This document shows, piece after piece, positions 38,703 to 49,608 of a DNA stretch of 64,000 nt. The stretch comes from Pirellula sp. Lineage in GTDB: Bacteria; Planctomycetota; Planctomycetia; Pirellulales; PNKZ01. Positions within the stretch are counted from its first letter, which is position 1. Each line of letters opens with the position of its first letter. The stretch covers positions 372,001-436,000 of the forward strand of contig PNKZ01000001.1 of assembly GCA_013822735.1 (NCBI GenBank), given 5' to 3'. The translations under genes and the position numbers were made by a program. Below the pieces are notes generated by a model. The model ran no database searches and was not told the origin of the DNA. It saw only the letters and a list, made by a program, of their open reading frames with translations.

Positions 38703-39221
38703 CTACGGCGTCGCGTTCGGCCCTGGGGGGTTCGCGGCGCGGCGTCGGTGCTCGTAATGTTCTTGGATGCGACGCTGCGTGAGGCTCACAAAGCGAGTAC
38801 TGCCGATTTTCAAGCAAGTGCCGAGTATCGCCAGAAACAGCCCGCCGGTGATCAAATTGCCGGCCCATTCACGATGCCCGCAGAGTTCGGCGATGCCGCC
38901 GGAGATGCCGTGTAAAACGAGAAACATGGCGTAGCCGATCGCCACATAGAGCGCGATCCGCCCGAAGAGCCAAGCCATCGCGAGCACCAGCACACGACGA
39001 ATTTTCAGCCGCACCAAGTCGCTTTGGGCCGTGAAGTAGTGCGAGGCAAAGCCGGACCACTGGCCCAGTGCGGCCAAAAGCGGCGCGAACGGCTCCTGAG
39101 GCTTGCCATGGGCCGAGCCGTTACTTGCGGAACCACCTTCGGCCTGCGTCGACGAACTATCGGGCTCTTGCGGCGGCACGTTCGCTCCGGGCGGGGTTCC
39201 AAATCTTGAGGCGGAAACCAT
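38703..39221 (-). CDS. DUF1469/holin-superfamily III-like membrane protein (YqjE-like)
   Basis: 172 residues. An N-terminal hydrophilic stretch is followed by two TMs (IRRVLVLAMAWLFGRIALYVAIGYAMFLVLHG and LITGGLFLAILGTCLKIG) and a basic C-terminus. This is the DUF1469 (YqjE) pattern. AAGGGG 6 nt before ATG 39221 fixes the start and excludes the longer frame. It is the middle gene of the YqjDEK-like trio. Confidence 0.8.
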   Translation of the reverse strand: MVSASRFGTPPGANVPPQEPDSSSTQAEGGSASNGSAHGKPQEPFAPLLAALGQWSGFASHYFTAQSDLVRLKIRRVLVLAMAWLFGRIALYVAIGYAMFLVLHGISGGIAELCGHREWAGNLITGGLFLAILGTCLKIGSTRFVSLTQRRIQEHYEHRRRAANPPGPNATP

Positions 39222-39323
39222 GATGACCCCTTGGGAAAGGCCGGAACGAAAAAAACATTCGCAGGAACGACACGGTTTGCCGAGCAAAGCCGCAATCGTC
39301 CCTGCGAGCGATGGGTCCGTCGG

Positions 39324-39701
39324 TTAGGCGTTGTTCCCGCGCGTCATGAGGAAGCCGATCGCGAAGCCGACGCCGGCCGCGATGAGCAGCGATTGCAGCG
39401 GCTTCGACTTGATCTGGTCTTCGAACGTGTGTTCGAGGTCCATCGCTTTTTCACGTCCTTGTTCGACATAGGCGCCGGCCTGCTTACGAAATTGTTCGAC
39501 GCCGTCACGAGCCGCTTTTCCGGCCTTAGTTCCGAGGTCGCGAACAGTTTCTGCCATGTGCGCCGCTTGCGAAGAACAGGCGTCGGCCATCGTGCCGATC
39601 GAAGCGCCGGCTTCATCCTTCATCTCTTCGGCGGCATCCGAAAGTTCCGACACAGTGTTACGAAGCGTACGGTTGTGGCCATGAGAATTTCCGGCAGACA
39701 T
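39324..39701 (-). CDS. DUF883 family protein (YqjD/ElaB-like)
   Basis: 125 residues. A long amphipathic helix region (about 10-95: TVSELSDAAEEMKDEAGASI, VRDLGTKAGKAARDGVEQF) is followed by the C-terminal anchor KPLQSLLIAAGVGFAIGFLMTR typical of YqjD/ElaB. The E. coli homologues sit in the inner membrane and bind ribosomes in stationary phase. GAGAGGA lies just before the ATG. First gene of the trio, with a sigma-54-like site 126 bp upstream. Confidence 0.87.
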   Translation of the reverse strand: MSAGNSHGHNRTLRNTVSELSDAAEEMKDEAGASIGTMADACSSQAAHMAETVRDLGTKAGKAARDGVEQFRKQAGAYVEQGREKAMDLEHTFEDQIKSKPLQSLLIAAGVGFAIGFLMTRGNNA

Positions 39702-39826
39702 GATACGTTCCTCTCAAAAAACGGTACAAAAAAACCAATCCGTCGATCCGTCAGGCGTGTGGTTGCCGCAGGGTCGTCGACGTAAGAAGCCCAACCGAAT
39801 TGCTTCGATGGCTGAGAGGGAGGAAT

Positions 39827-39842
39827 TGCACAGATCGTGCCG
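39827..39842 (-). promoter_or_regulatory. Candidate sigma-54 promoter of YqjDEK-like trio
   Basis: The minus strand reads CGGCAC-GATCT-GTGCA, an exact fit to GGCAY-N6-TGCW with G after CAC. The -12 element is 126 bp before the ATG at 39701. Confidence 0.5.
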
Positions 39843-39884
39843 AACCGGCCGCCGGCGAGGCCCCAATCCGTAGACGGCCGAAGA

Positions 39885-39903
39885 TTTCCAAGATTCTTGG
39901 AAA
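39885..39903. promoter_or_regulatory. Perfect 19-bp palindrome between divergent promoters
   Basis: TTTCCAAGA-T-TCTTGGAAA has perfect 9-bp arms. It lies 43 bp upstream of the minus and 84 bp upstream of the plus sigma-54-like site, where an enhancer-binding protein could act on both. The binding factor is unknown. Confidence 0.5.
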
Positions 39904-39986
39904 ACACGCGGTCTCCGATTGGTCAGGTGGCGCTCCGATCGACCGGCCGATTGTTGGATTTTGCCGAATTCGTCGGTACGTTGAAG

Positions 39987-40002
39987 CGGCATGGTAAATG
40001 CT
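39987..40002 (+). promoter_or_regulatory. Candidate sigma-54 promoter of glgX
   Basis: CGGCAT-GGTAA-ATGCT fits GGCAY-N6-TGCW. The -12 element is 98 bp before the glgX ATG. It is weaker than the CGGCACG copies. Confidence 0.35.
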
Positions 40003-40099
40003 AAACCATCCGCCACATCGATACCGGCGAGTTCGGAACTCGCCCGACGCTAGAGAGCGCGCACCTACGCAAAGCGAGCAACTTCCGAGATCAACCACC

Positions 40100-42451
<2,352 letters not shown>

Positions 42452-42633
42452 GTTCTGCTCGACCCACCCTACGAGCCGGCCAAAAGTTGCCTTGAATTCG
42501 TCGACTACCGCCTCTACGTTGCAGGGTGGTTGTTTGACAATTGGAGCGCCAACGCCGCAAGAGGATCGTATGACCGCGATCGGGCCTTGGCGATTTGGCG
42601 TAAGTTGGGTTTCGCCCGACTGCGGTCGATGGG

Positions 42634-42770
42634 ACTTACGTCCACGACGTCCGTCGCCCGTGCGCAGATAATCGGTAGCTATCTGCGCACATGTCCAAAA
42701 ACGGGGTGGGGGGCTGCGCAGATAACTCCAAGTTATGTGCGCAGGGCGGAATTCGGGAATCGACGTAAGT
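42634..42770. repeat. REPIN/MITE-like element with two related hairpins
   Basis: Outer 9-bp inverted repeats ACTTACGTC (42634-42642) and GACGTAAGT (42762-42770) enclose two hairpins. The first has perfect 11-bp arms GTGCGCAGATA (42660-42670) and TATCTGCGCAC (42680-42690). The second has 13-bp arms, 12 paired (42715-42727 and 42731-42743). All four arms share TGCGCA-G/C-ATA. No coding capacity. Confidence 0.5.
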
Positions 42771-42837
42771 GCTCGCAGCGGCGACGATCGGCGCGCCGAA
42801 TTACGTCGAGCGGCCGCACGGAAAACGTGCGCGCAAC

Positions 42838-42870
42838 AAAAAACGGCGAACGGTTTTGGCCGTTCGCCGT
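42838..42870 (-). terminator. Intrinsic terminator of the ferritin-like gene
   Basis: Perfect 11-bp arms (ACGGCGAACGG 42843-42853, CCGTTCGCCGT 42860-42870) with a 6-nt loop. On the minus strand the stem is followed by T6 (42843-42838), 36 bp beyond the stop codon. Confidence 0.85.
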
Positions 42871-42905
42871 GCGTCAGTCAGATCGTTCTCGCGTCGTCCG
42901 GAGTG

Positions 42906-43427
42906 CTAGTCGTTGTTGTGCGGCACGTCGATCCCGAGGGCCGTGGCAAGTTCGATCTGATGGTCCTGCTCTTCGACGAGAATCGAGCGGATGTGTTCTG
43001 CCATCGCATACTCGCCGATCGCTTCGCATTGACGAACGCGCGTGCGGTAGGCTGCGATGGTCGTCGTTTCGTTGTCGAGGTCGAATTTTAGCATGTCCTT
43101 CGCCTTGTCCGAGGTTTTCACCGGCATAGGCTCCGTGGCAGGTTGGCCTCCGAGGTAGTCGATTTGCTTCGAGATGATCAGCGCGTGCTTGAGCTCCTCG
43201 CCCGCGTGCTTTTCGAGCTCCGCGGCGACCTTCATGTACTCGGCTCCCTTGATTACTTGCGAGTACACGACATAGGCGATGACCGCTTGGTATTCGCGAC
43301 GGAGATCTTCGTTCAGCAGATCAATGAGTTCTTCGCGCGTGACGTGAAAGTCTCCATTAACCTTCTTCGTAGCTTCGCCGTTGGGCTCGGGGGCGGGGAT
43401 CTTCTTTTCAGTCGTGGGAGCGGGCAT
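42906..43427 (-). CDS. Ferritin-like/bacterioferritin-type protein
   Basis: 173 residues. A 27-residue polar N-terminal tail is followed by a four-helix ferritin-like domain (ELIDLLNEDLRREYQAVIAY, HAGEELKHALIISKQIDYLGG, DLDNETTTIAAYRTRVRQCE, IRSILVEEQDHQIEL). It has two E-x-x-H motifs (EELKH, EEQDH) and helix-1 and helix-3 Glu residues, so a di-iron site looks complete. Iron storage or peroxide protection is likely. A sigma-54-like site lies 59 bp upstream and a strong terminator follows. Confidence 0.88.
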   Translation of the reverse strand: MPAPTTEKKIPAPEPNGEATKKVNGDFHVTREELIDLLNEDLRREYQAVIAYVVYSQVIKGAEYMKVAAELEKHAGEELKHALIISKQIDYLGGQPATEPMPVKTSDKAKDMLKFDLDNETTTIAAYRTRVRQCEAIGEYAMAEHIRSILVEEQDHQIELATALGIDVPHNND

Positions 43428-43485
43428 TTCACACCTCGAAAACGGGGAACCTTACGGGTTGGTAACTTAGGCGGAAAGGAGATGT

Positions 43486-43501
43486 TGCAAAATGAGTGCC
43501 G
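43486..43501 (-). promoter_or_regulatory. Candidate sigma-54 promoter of ferritin-like gene
   Basis: The minus strand reads CGGCAC-TCATT-TTGCA, 10 of 11 matches to TGGCAC-N5-TTGCW. The -12 element is 59 bp before the ATG at 43427. Confidence 0.55.
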
Positions 43502-43679
43502 CATGAGTGCCGGCGCTGCAGCGGGCCAACGCAACAGGCCGAAGGAGGGCGAGTTGCTCGCCCATGATCGAACGTCGACCGGCGCGTGGCCGATCGCCAT
43601 TCATGGTCAGGCCATCGCGATGGTGTCGGCTGGGCATCTTCAAAGAATTGCTTCGTCAAGAGGAGCGAATCCTACTACT

Positions 43680-43695
43680 TGGCATCAAAGCTGCT
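43680..43695 (+). promoter_or_regulatory. Candidate sigma-54 promoter of small secreted protein gene
   Basis: TGGCAT-CAAAG-CTGCT fits GGCAY-N6-TGCW. It is 72 bp before the ATG at 43767. Confidence 0.4.
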
Positions 43696-43766
43696 TTCAA
43701 AGTACGGCAATGAATGTCGGCACCGGAGCCGGCTCGCCCAATGTTCGTTTTCAGGAGGCTGATCTC

Positions 43767-44060
43767 ATGACTCGCTTTATCGCCCTGACGCTGCTTGCGT
43801 CCATGACTTTGTTATCGTTCGTCGATACCGCCGAGGCTCGCCGATGTCGTCGTCGCTCGAGCTGCAATAGCTGTCAAACGGCTTGCGCCTCGAATGGTTG
43901 CCAACCCGGCGCCATGCAAGACCCCGGCATGATGCCCCCCGGCGGCCAACCGACGTATGCGAACCCGCCGGCCGCCCCGACGCAGCCTCCGGCTCCGCGT
44001 CCGCAACCCAACAATGCGGCCAACTTCAACGGCAACGTCGACGCGGAACTCACCAACTAG
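43767..44060 (+). CDS. Small secreted Cys/Pro-rich protein
   Basis: 97 residues with a clear signal peptide (FIALTLLASMTLLSFVDTAEA). A basic Cys cluster follows (RRCRRRSSCNSCQTACASNGC: six Cys in about 20 residues), then a Pro/Gln/Asn-rich tail. AGGAGG 9 nt before the ATG fixes the start, so the longer frame is not used. No family is recognised; small exported proteins of this kind are common in planctomycetes. An intrinsic terminator follows. Confidence 0.75.
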   Translation: MTRFIALTLLASMTLLSFVDTAEARRCRRRSSCNSCQTACASNGCQPGAMQDPGMMPPGGQPTYANPPAAPTQPPAPRPQPNNAANFNGNVDAELTN

Positions 44061-44098
44061 TTCTGCGCAGCCTGTGCCGATTGTTCGTCAATCCTGAT

Positions 44099-44138
44099 CG
44101 TCCCCCGACGCGGCTTTGAGCTCGCCGGGGGACGTTTT
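44099..44138 (+). terminator. Intrinsic terminator of the small secreted protein gene
   Basis: Perfect 9-bp arms CGTCCCCCG (44099-44107) and CGGGGGACG (44126-44134), followed by TTTT, 38 bp after the stop. Confidence 0.8.
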
Positions 44139-44191
44139 GCTGGAATATTTCATGAACCGTTGCTCCTCGTTTTTGTCGAAAGCCTGCTCCG

Positions 44192-45265
44192 ATGAATGCC
44201 GCTCCGCTTCCGCCGTCGACCCAAGTACGACGGTTTCGCATTCGCCATATCACGAAGTATCAGTACGCGCAGGCTATCGAGCGGAGCGTGCATCGGTTGC
44301 ATCTGCGGCCGATCTACGATTGGAAGCAGCGCGTGCTCGAATACAAGATGACGTTTCAGCCGGACGCCGTCGGAGTGGAGTACGAGGACGCCTTCGGCAA
44401 TTTCACGTCGCGCCATGAGTCGACGCAGCCCTACTCGCAAATGACGATCACTTCCGAAGCGACGGTGGAGTTGCTCGACATCGATCCCTTTGCCTTTGCG
44501 AATCTGCCGATGCGCCCGACGTTTCCGGTGTCGTGGATGCCGTGGGACTACAAGATGCTCTCGCCGTATCTGACGCCGATCGAACTGCCCGAAACGCAAC
44601 TGGCCGAAATCTATGACTACGCGATGTCGTTCGTGCAACGGAACAACAACGATTTGATGGAAACGCTGTTCGCGATCAACCTCGCCTTCTTCCGCGAGTA
44701 CGTTTATGCGCCCGGCACGACGAACTTGATGACGACGCCGTACGACGTGATGGTGAACAAACGGGGCGTGTGCCAAGACTTTGCCAACCTCTTCATCTGT
44801 ATGGCGCGATTGATGGGGTTGCCGGCTCGTTACGTATGCGGCTACGTATACACGGGCAATCATCTCGACGAGCAATGGGCGCAGAACTCGGCGGACGCCA
44901 CGCACGCTTGGGTGCAGCTCTACATTCCCAACGTCGGGTGGAAGGGCTTTGATCCTACAAACGGCATCTTGCCTTCGACGGAACACGTGCGGTTGGCCGT
45001 CGGCCGGCATTATCGCGATACGGCGCCGGTGTCGGGCACGCTCTACACGATGGCGCAAGAGTCGATGACTACGGCCGTCGAAATGATTGATCTTGATAAA
45101 GAAGCGGCGGATAAAGCCGCAGGCGCCACCTCGACCGCCTCGATTCCTGGAACCGCTCCGCAGCGGCAGCCCGTGCCGCCGCCGACCGAAGGCCTGTCGC
45201 CGCAGGGACTCAATACTCCTCCGGCGACGCCGAACGCTTCCGCAACCGCGGCCGCGGCAAGCTAA
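44192..45265 (+). CDS. Transglutaminase-like cysteine protease family protein
   Basis: 357 residues. An N-terminal bacterial transglutaminase-like region (FRIRHITKYQYAQAIERSVH) precedes the core domain with Cys194 (RGVCQDFANL), His238 (DATHAWVQLY) and Asp254 (GFDPTNG), a complete papain-like triad. The C-terminal 60 residues are low-complexity Ala/Pro. There is no signal peptide, so it is probably cytoplasmic. Such proteins are linked to peptide cross-linking or proteolysis, with the substrate unknown. It is convergent with the glucosidase gene, 7 bp apart. Confidence 0.88.
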   Translation: MNAAPLPPSTQVRRFRIRHITKYQYAQAIERSVHRLHLRPIYDWKQRVLEYKMTFQPDAVGVEYEDAFGNFTSRHESTQPYSQMTITSEATVELLDIDPFAFANLPMRPTFPVSWMPWDYKMLSPYLTPIELPETQLAEIYDYAMSFVQRNNNDLMETLFAINLAFFREYVYAPGTTNLMTTPYDVMVNKRGVCQDFANLFICMARLMGLPARYVCGYVYTGNHLDEQWAQNSADATHAWVQLYIPNVGWKGFDPTNGILPSTEHVRLAVGRHYRDTAPVSGTLYTMAQESMTTAVEMIDLDKEAADKAAGATSTASIPGTAPQRQPVPPPTEGLSPQGLNTPPATPNASATAAAAS

Positions 45266-45272
45266 GGCCGGG

Positions 45273-47399
45273 TTACTCCGCCGACGTTTTCCGCAAGCAA
45301 CGCAGCACTTCGGCGACGCTCCAGGCCTGGGCAATGCAGCCGCGCGGTAGGAATGGCTCTTCCGCATCGAAGATCTCGCTGATCGAGCCGACGCAAGCTT
45401 CGCTGAGGTGATGGACAAAGCCGTCGAGGGCCCGACGCGCTTCGTCGCGTTGGTCGGGGTAGACGCGTAGCAGAGCGTCGATGTACGGCCCGATGAGCCA
45501 GCCCCAGACGGTGCCTTGATGATAGGCGGCATCGCGGCAGCGGAGATCGCCGTCGTACGTCGCCTTATAATCGGGATGACCCGGCGCAAGACTGCGCAGT
45601 CCGACCGGCGTGAGCAGCGTCTCTTTCACCTTCTCCAGCACCGGCGCCCAGCGCGACTCGTCGAGAATCGGATAGTCGAGCGAGATGGCGAAGAGTTGGT
45701 TCGGTCGGAGCGCCGCGTCGTCTCCTTGCTCGCCGTCGACGACGTCGTAGAGATAGCCTCCGTCGGCGTACCAGAAGCGTCGATGGAACGATTCGGCCGC
45801 CTGATCCGCGCGAGCCGCGATGGCTTGCGAGGCGGCATCATCGCCGACTTCCTTAGTCCAGCGCTGCATCAGTCGCAGTGCGTTGTACCAGAGGGCGTTG
45901 ATCTCCACGGCCTTGCCGCGCCGCGGCGTCACGACCCAATCGGCCACCTTGGCGTCCATCCAGGTGAGCTGATAACCGTCGGCTCCTTGACTGAGCAGGC
46001 CGTCGTCCGGGTCGACGTGAATGCCGTAGTGCGTGCCGCGCACATGATGATCGACGATATCGCGCAACGTCGGCAAGAGCTGCTCCAGCGTCGCCCGATC
46101 GCCGGTCGTTTCCAGATAGCGATGCAAGGCATGAAAGTACCACAGCGTGGCGTCGGCCGTATGGTAGAGCCCTTCCTTGTGTCCTTCGGGAAACAGATTC
46201 GGGATCAAGCCGTCGCGCACGTAGCGTCCGAACGTTCGGAGCAGGTAGCCTCCCTCGGCATGACGTCCCGTGGCGAGCGTTAAACCCTCTAGGCTGATCA
46301 TCGTGTCTCGGCCCCAATCCGTGAACCAGTGGTAGCCCGCGATGACCGTGCGTGCATCGTCTCCGGAAGCTTGCGCCACGGCGCGATCCGCGGTTCGCGT
46401 ATTCGGGCGAATGATAAACTGGTCCGCCGCGTGGATGAGCTCTTGCACGAAAGGCTCGCCCTGCGAGACGCCTGCTTGGCTCAACAAACGATCCCGGCGT
46501 TGGCGTTCGGATGCGAAGATCGCGTCCGGATTTACGGCCAAGACCGTGTCCCAGTCTTCGGTAGATCCGACGAGCACGGCCTCTTCCCCTTCCGCTAAGT
46601 CGACGCGGAAGTATCCCGGCGACCACACTTCTCCTTCGAATTCGTAGCCGCGGGCCCGTTCCAACCGATAATGCAGCGTGCGCGTGCGGCCGCCGTCGAG
46701 CACCAGGCTCGACTCGTCGGCAACGACGAACATACGCAATGGGGGCGCCTTCTCGCTGCGAATCTCGACGCGACGCTCTAACGCCGCCACGGTGTAAGGC
46801 AGCGCCGAACCGTCGCTGACGGCCGCCTCGTGAGCCCGAAAGTGGAACGACGGGCGGAGCCTCAGCCGAATCGGTTCCGGGGCCGCGAGGACCTTGTATG
46901 CCACGAGCACCGTGTTTTGCAGGTGCGGTAGCACTACCCGCTTTTCGATGCGATAAGCGCCGTGCGTATAGCGCCAGACCGGCAGGCCGGATTCCATCGT
47001 GAACTCGCCGGAAGCTCCCGCTACGACGCCGAAGCGCTGATCCATGCGTGCTTCATCAATGCTCAGCGGTTCATCCCAATCGAGTCGCAGGATGCTGCGA
47101 TCGGAAAACTTGAGTTCCTCTGCCAAATGATTGAACATTACCATTCGGCCGAGCGGTGCAGGAAGCGCGGCGATGAGCAAGCTGTGATAACGGCGCGTGC
47201 ACGCGCCGGAAATGGTTCCCGAGGCGTAACCTCCCAGCCCGTTCGTGGCCAGCCATTCGCGCTCCAGCAGGAGCTCACTTTCGGTGGCCGGGGCGGAAGC
47301 CCATGTGGTTCTTCGCGGCGTGCGCGTCATCGACGTGCCATCGCGAGTTTGCCCATCGGGAATATCGAACGTCGTCGTTGTTTCCACTGGTGTCGACAT
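45273..47399 (-). CDS. Amylo-alpha-1,6-glucosidase (glycogen debranching, GDE C-type)
   Basis: 708 residues. The N-terminal glycogen-debranching beta domain (LEREWLATNGLGGYASGTISG, ACTRRYHSLLIAALPAPLGR) is followed by a GH133-like (alpha/alpha)6 catalytic domain: YHWFTDWGRDTMISLEGLTL, DATLWYFHALHRYLE, GVCV-free QGTVWGWLIGPYIDALLRVY and LPRGCIAQAWSVAEVLRCL. It removes single alpha-1,6-glucose branches. It lies 67 bp after treZ on the same strand and likely shares its transcript, giving a second debranching activity beside GlgX. Confidence 0.93.
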   Translation of the reverse strand: MSTPVETTTTFDIPDGQTRDGTSMTRTPRRTTWASAPATESELLLEREWLATNGLGGYASGTISGACTRRYHSLLIAALPAPLGRMVMFNHLAEELKFSDRSILRLDWDEPLSIDEARMDQRFGVVAGASGEFTMESGLPVWRYTHGAYRIEKRVVLPHLQNTVLVAYKVLAAPEPIRLRLRPSFHFRAHEAAVSDGSALPYTVAALERRVEIRSEKAPPLRMFVVADESSLVLDGGRTRTLHYRLERARGYEFEGEVWSPGYFRVDLAEGEEAVLVGSTEDWDTVLAVNPDAIFASERQRRDRLLSQAGVSQGEPFVQELIHAADQFIIRPNTRTADRAVAQASGDDARTVIAGYHWFTDWGRDTMISLEGLTLATGRHAEGGYLLRTFGRYVRDGLIPNLFPEGHKEGLYHTADATLWYFHALHRYLETTGDRATLEQLLPTLRDIVDHHVRGTHYGIHVDPDDGLLSQGADGYQLTWMDAKVADWVVTPRRGKAVEINALWYNALRLMQRWTKEVGDDAASQAIAARADQAAESFHRRFWYADGGYLYDVVDGEQGDDAALRPNQLFAISLDYPILDESRWAPVLEKVKETLLTPVGLRSLAPGHPDYKATYDGDLRCRDAAYHQGTVWGWLIGPYIDALLRVYPDQRDEARRALDGFVHHLSEACVGSISEIFDAEEPFLPRGCIAQAWSVAEVLRCLRKTSAE

Positions 47400-47466
47400 G
47401 ATGGCACTCTATTTCTTTATCTAGAGTTTGATTCGATGAAGATATGGTCGACTGTCGGGCGTGCGA

Positions 47467-49608
47467 CTAGTCGTTGGTCGGGTCTTCGACGTCGGCCCCG
47501 CTTTCGGCATGTGTGCGTCGGCCCGGTTCGACGGGCGCGGCGAGCTCACTGGGCACCGCTTTGAGCACGGCGGTGCACTCCCCGGGCAGTCGCCAACCGG
47601 ATGTCGTCTCCAACGGAGGACTGTAATCGGCGCCATATCTGGGATTGTCGCTCGACCAGAGGAGCTGCCAACCGCAGCCGGCAGGCGGAGCGAGCAACGG
47701 CTGCGGCGACGGGCAAATCAACAACTCGGTGCCGAAGTTCACCAGGATCAAGCGCTCTTCGGCCGCGGGTGAATCGGCCGGTGCGTCCGGCGCAGCCTTG
47801 TAACGTAAAAGGAAGGCGTCGGGGCCGAGCGTGGTGGTGTGGATCAGATCGGCGCGGTGCCGCGAGAATACCGGATCGTCTCGGCGCAGCGCCAACAGAT
47901 CGAGATGTAAGTTCCAAAGCGTTTGATTCTGTTCGCGCTCGTCATGATTCAGGCGGCAACGCTCGAAGGTGTCGCGCGACGCAGGATTCGGCAGGAGGCG
48001 TTGCTCTTCGGGCATGCGCAAGGCCGGGAATTGCGCCAAGAAAGATCGACGCCCTTCGGCGACCGCCTCGGCCGCGTCTCCGGAGAAGTCGGCGAAGAAG
48101 AGAAACGGCGAGTCGGCCCCGAACTCCTGTCCTTGAAAGAACAGTGGAGTTTGCGGAGACAACAACCATAGAGCCGTCATGGCCCGATACCGTCCCGGGC
48201 TCGTGAGAGCGTGAGCACGAAGACCGGCCCCGGAGTTCGCGACCTGGTCGTGGTTTTGCAAAAAGGTGACGAACGCCGTAGCAGGCAGGCCGGTCGTCGG
48301 AGTGCCGCGCGGCTTTCCTTGCCATTGCGAACGCTGCCCCTGGTAGAGAAAGCCGTGACGCGCGCAGCAGGCAAGTTCATCGACCGAGCCCAGGTAATCG
48401 GAGTAGTAGGCGGGATTCTTGCCGGTCATCCTTACCATCGCCGAATGATGAAAGTCGTCGTTCCAGAGCGCGTCTAGCCCGCTGCCTTTCTGATCCGAGG
48501 TCCGCAATAGCAACACGTCTTGCGGCTCATTCTCGCCGATGAAGTATGTGCGCCGGCTTCCCGCGGCGGCCCTCGCCGCATCCGTCGCCTCACCGAGAAT
48601 GTACGGGTTCGATTGATCGTAAACGCATTGCGTGGCGTCGTAGCGGTAGCCGTCGAGATGGTATTCTTCGATCCAGTAGCGTGCATTGGTGATGAATAGC
48701 TCTCGCACCGGCACCGCGGCAGGACCTTCGAAATTTAGCGCCGCTGCCCACTCGTTTTTGTAGCGGTCGGTGTAGTAGTTGTGGGAGAATTCGGAGAGGT
48801 AATTGTCGAAGTTGCCGAAGTGGTTGTAGACGACGTCGAGAATGACGCCGAGCCCTTCGGCATGTGCGCGATCGACGAAGGCGCGGAAGTCGTCAGGGTT
48901 TCCGTAGAGACGCGTCGGTGCGAAGAGCATCACGCCGTCGTACCCCCAGCCGAAGTTTCCGGGAAAATCAGCGACCGGCATGATTTCGAGAATCGTAATG
49001 CCCAATTCCCGCAAACGGCTCAAGTGTTCTGCCGCCGCGGCCCAAGTTCCTTCTTGCGTAAAGGTGCCGAGATGCATTTCGTAAATCACACGGTTGTCGT
49101 CGGGCGGACCGCGCCAGGCGTCGTCGGTCCAAGCAAACGTCGCGGGATCGACGACTTGCGACAGCCCCGCCGGTCCGTCGGGTTGAAACCGCGACGCCGG
49201 ATCGGCGTAGAGCCTTTCTCCATTGTCGAGTCGAAAGCCGTAGCGATGCCCCGTTGCGACGTCGGCGACCATTGCCGTGAAGTAGCCGTCACCGTCCGGG
49301 GCCAATTCGACAAGTCGCAACGCATCGGAGCATTCGCTCACCCGAACCGGTCCGGCATACGAACGCGCATTGCGATCGGGCACCCCCGCTTCTTCGGCCG
49401 GCGGCAGAATGCCGACGTCCACGCGTTTTCGACGCGGCGCCCAGACGCGGAAACTCGTCGCGCCGTCCGTTGTGGTTTCCGCGCCCACGGCATAGCGACG
49501 CCTCTGGACGTTCGATGGTTTTACGGTGTTCGGTTGAGGCAAAATCATGTGTTCGGCTTGTCGCAGTGAGATTAGATCGCCCATAACGCCGAGTCGTCGA
49601 GCGCTCAC
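47467..49608 (-). CDS. treZ: Malto-oligosyltrehalose trehalohydrolase TreZ
   Basis: 713 residues, GH13_10. A CBM48-like N-terminal domain (RRYAVGAETTTDGATSFRVW) is followed by [63 protein letters not shown] (nucleophile), FIGENEPQDV (acid/base) and FLQNHDQVANSGAG. It cleaves trehalose off TreY product. The usual GLRLDATQ reads GYRYDATQ. The GTG start overlaps the upstream gene stop as GTGA (49608-49605); ATG 49584 is an alternative. It is unlinked from treY but in the same island. Confidence 0.93.
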   Translation of the reverse strand: MSARRLGVMGDLISLRQAEHMILPQPNTVKPSNVQRRRYAVGAETTTDGATSFRVWAPRRKRVDVGILPPAEEAGVPDRNARSYAGPVRVSECSDALRLVELAPDGDGYFTAMVADVATGHRYGFRLDNGERLYADPASRFQPDGPAGLSQVVDPATFAWTDDAWRGPPDDNRVIYEMHLGTFTQEGTWAAAAEHLSRLRELGITILEIMPVADFPGNFGWGYDGVMLFAPTRLYGNPDDFRAFVDRAHAEGLGVILDVVYNHFGNFDNYLSEFSHNYYTDRYKNEWAAALNFEGPAAVPVRELFITNARYWIEEYHLDGYRYDATQCVYDQSNPYILGEATDAARAAAGSRRTYFIGENEPQDVLLLRTSDQKGSGLDALWNDDFHHSAMVRMTGKNPAYYSDYLGSVDELACCARHGFLYQGQRSQWQGKPRGTPTTGLPATAFVTFLQNHDQVANSGAGLRAHALTSPGRYRAMTALWLLSPQTPLFFQGQEFGADSPFLFFADFSGDAAEAVAEGRRSFLAQFPALRMPEEQRLLPNPASRDTFERCRLNHDEREQNQTLWNLHLDLLALRRDDPVFSRHRADLIHTTTLGPDAFLLRYKAAPDAPADSPAAEERLILVNFGTELLICPSPQPLLAPPAGCGWQLLWSSDNPRYGADYSPPLETTSGWRLPGECTAVLKAVPSELAAPVEPGRRTHAESGADVEDPTND

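Larger units (their letters stand above)
39702..40099. other. Divergent regulatory region, DUF883 trio / glgX
   Basis: These 398 bp contain two divergent sigma-54-like sites (minus 39827-39842, plus 39987-40002) and a perfect 19-bp palindrome between them (39885-39903). No gene is seen. Confidence 0.5.
42452..42905. other. Intergenic region between glgX and ferritin-like gene
   Basis: 454 bp between convergent genes. It holds a REPIN-like element (42634-42770) and the intrinsic terminator of the ferritin-like gene (42838-42870). No obvious glgX terminator is seen. Confidence 0.5.
43428..43766. other. Divergent regulatory region, ferritin / small secreted protein
   Basis: 339 bp with two divergent sigma-54-like sites (minus 43486-43501, plus 43680-43695). 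A direct repeat ATGAGTGCCG occurs twice around 43492-43512. No gene is recognised. Confidence 0.45.
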
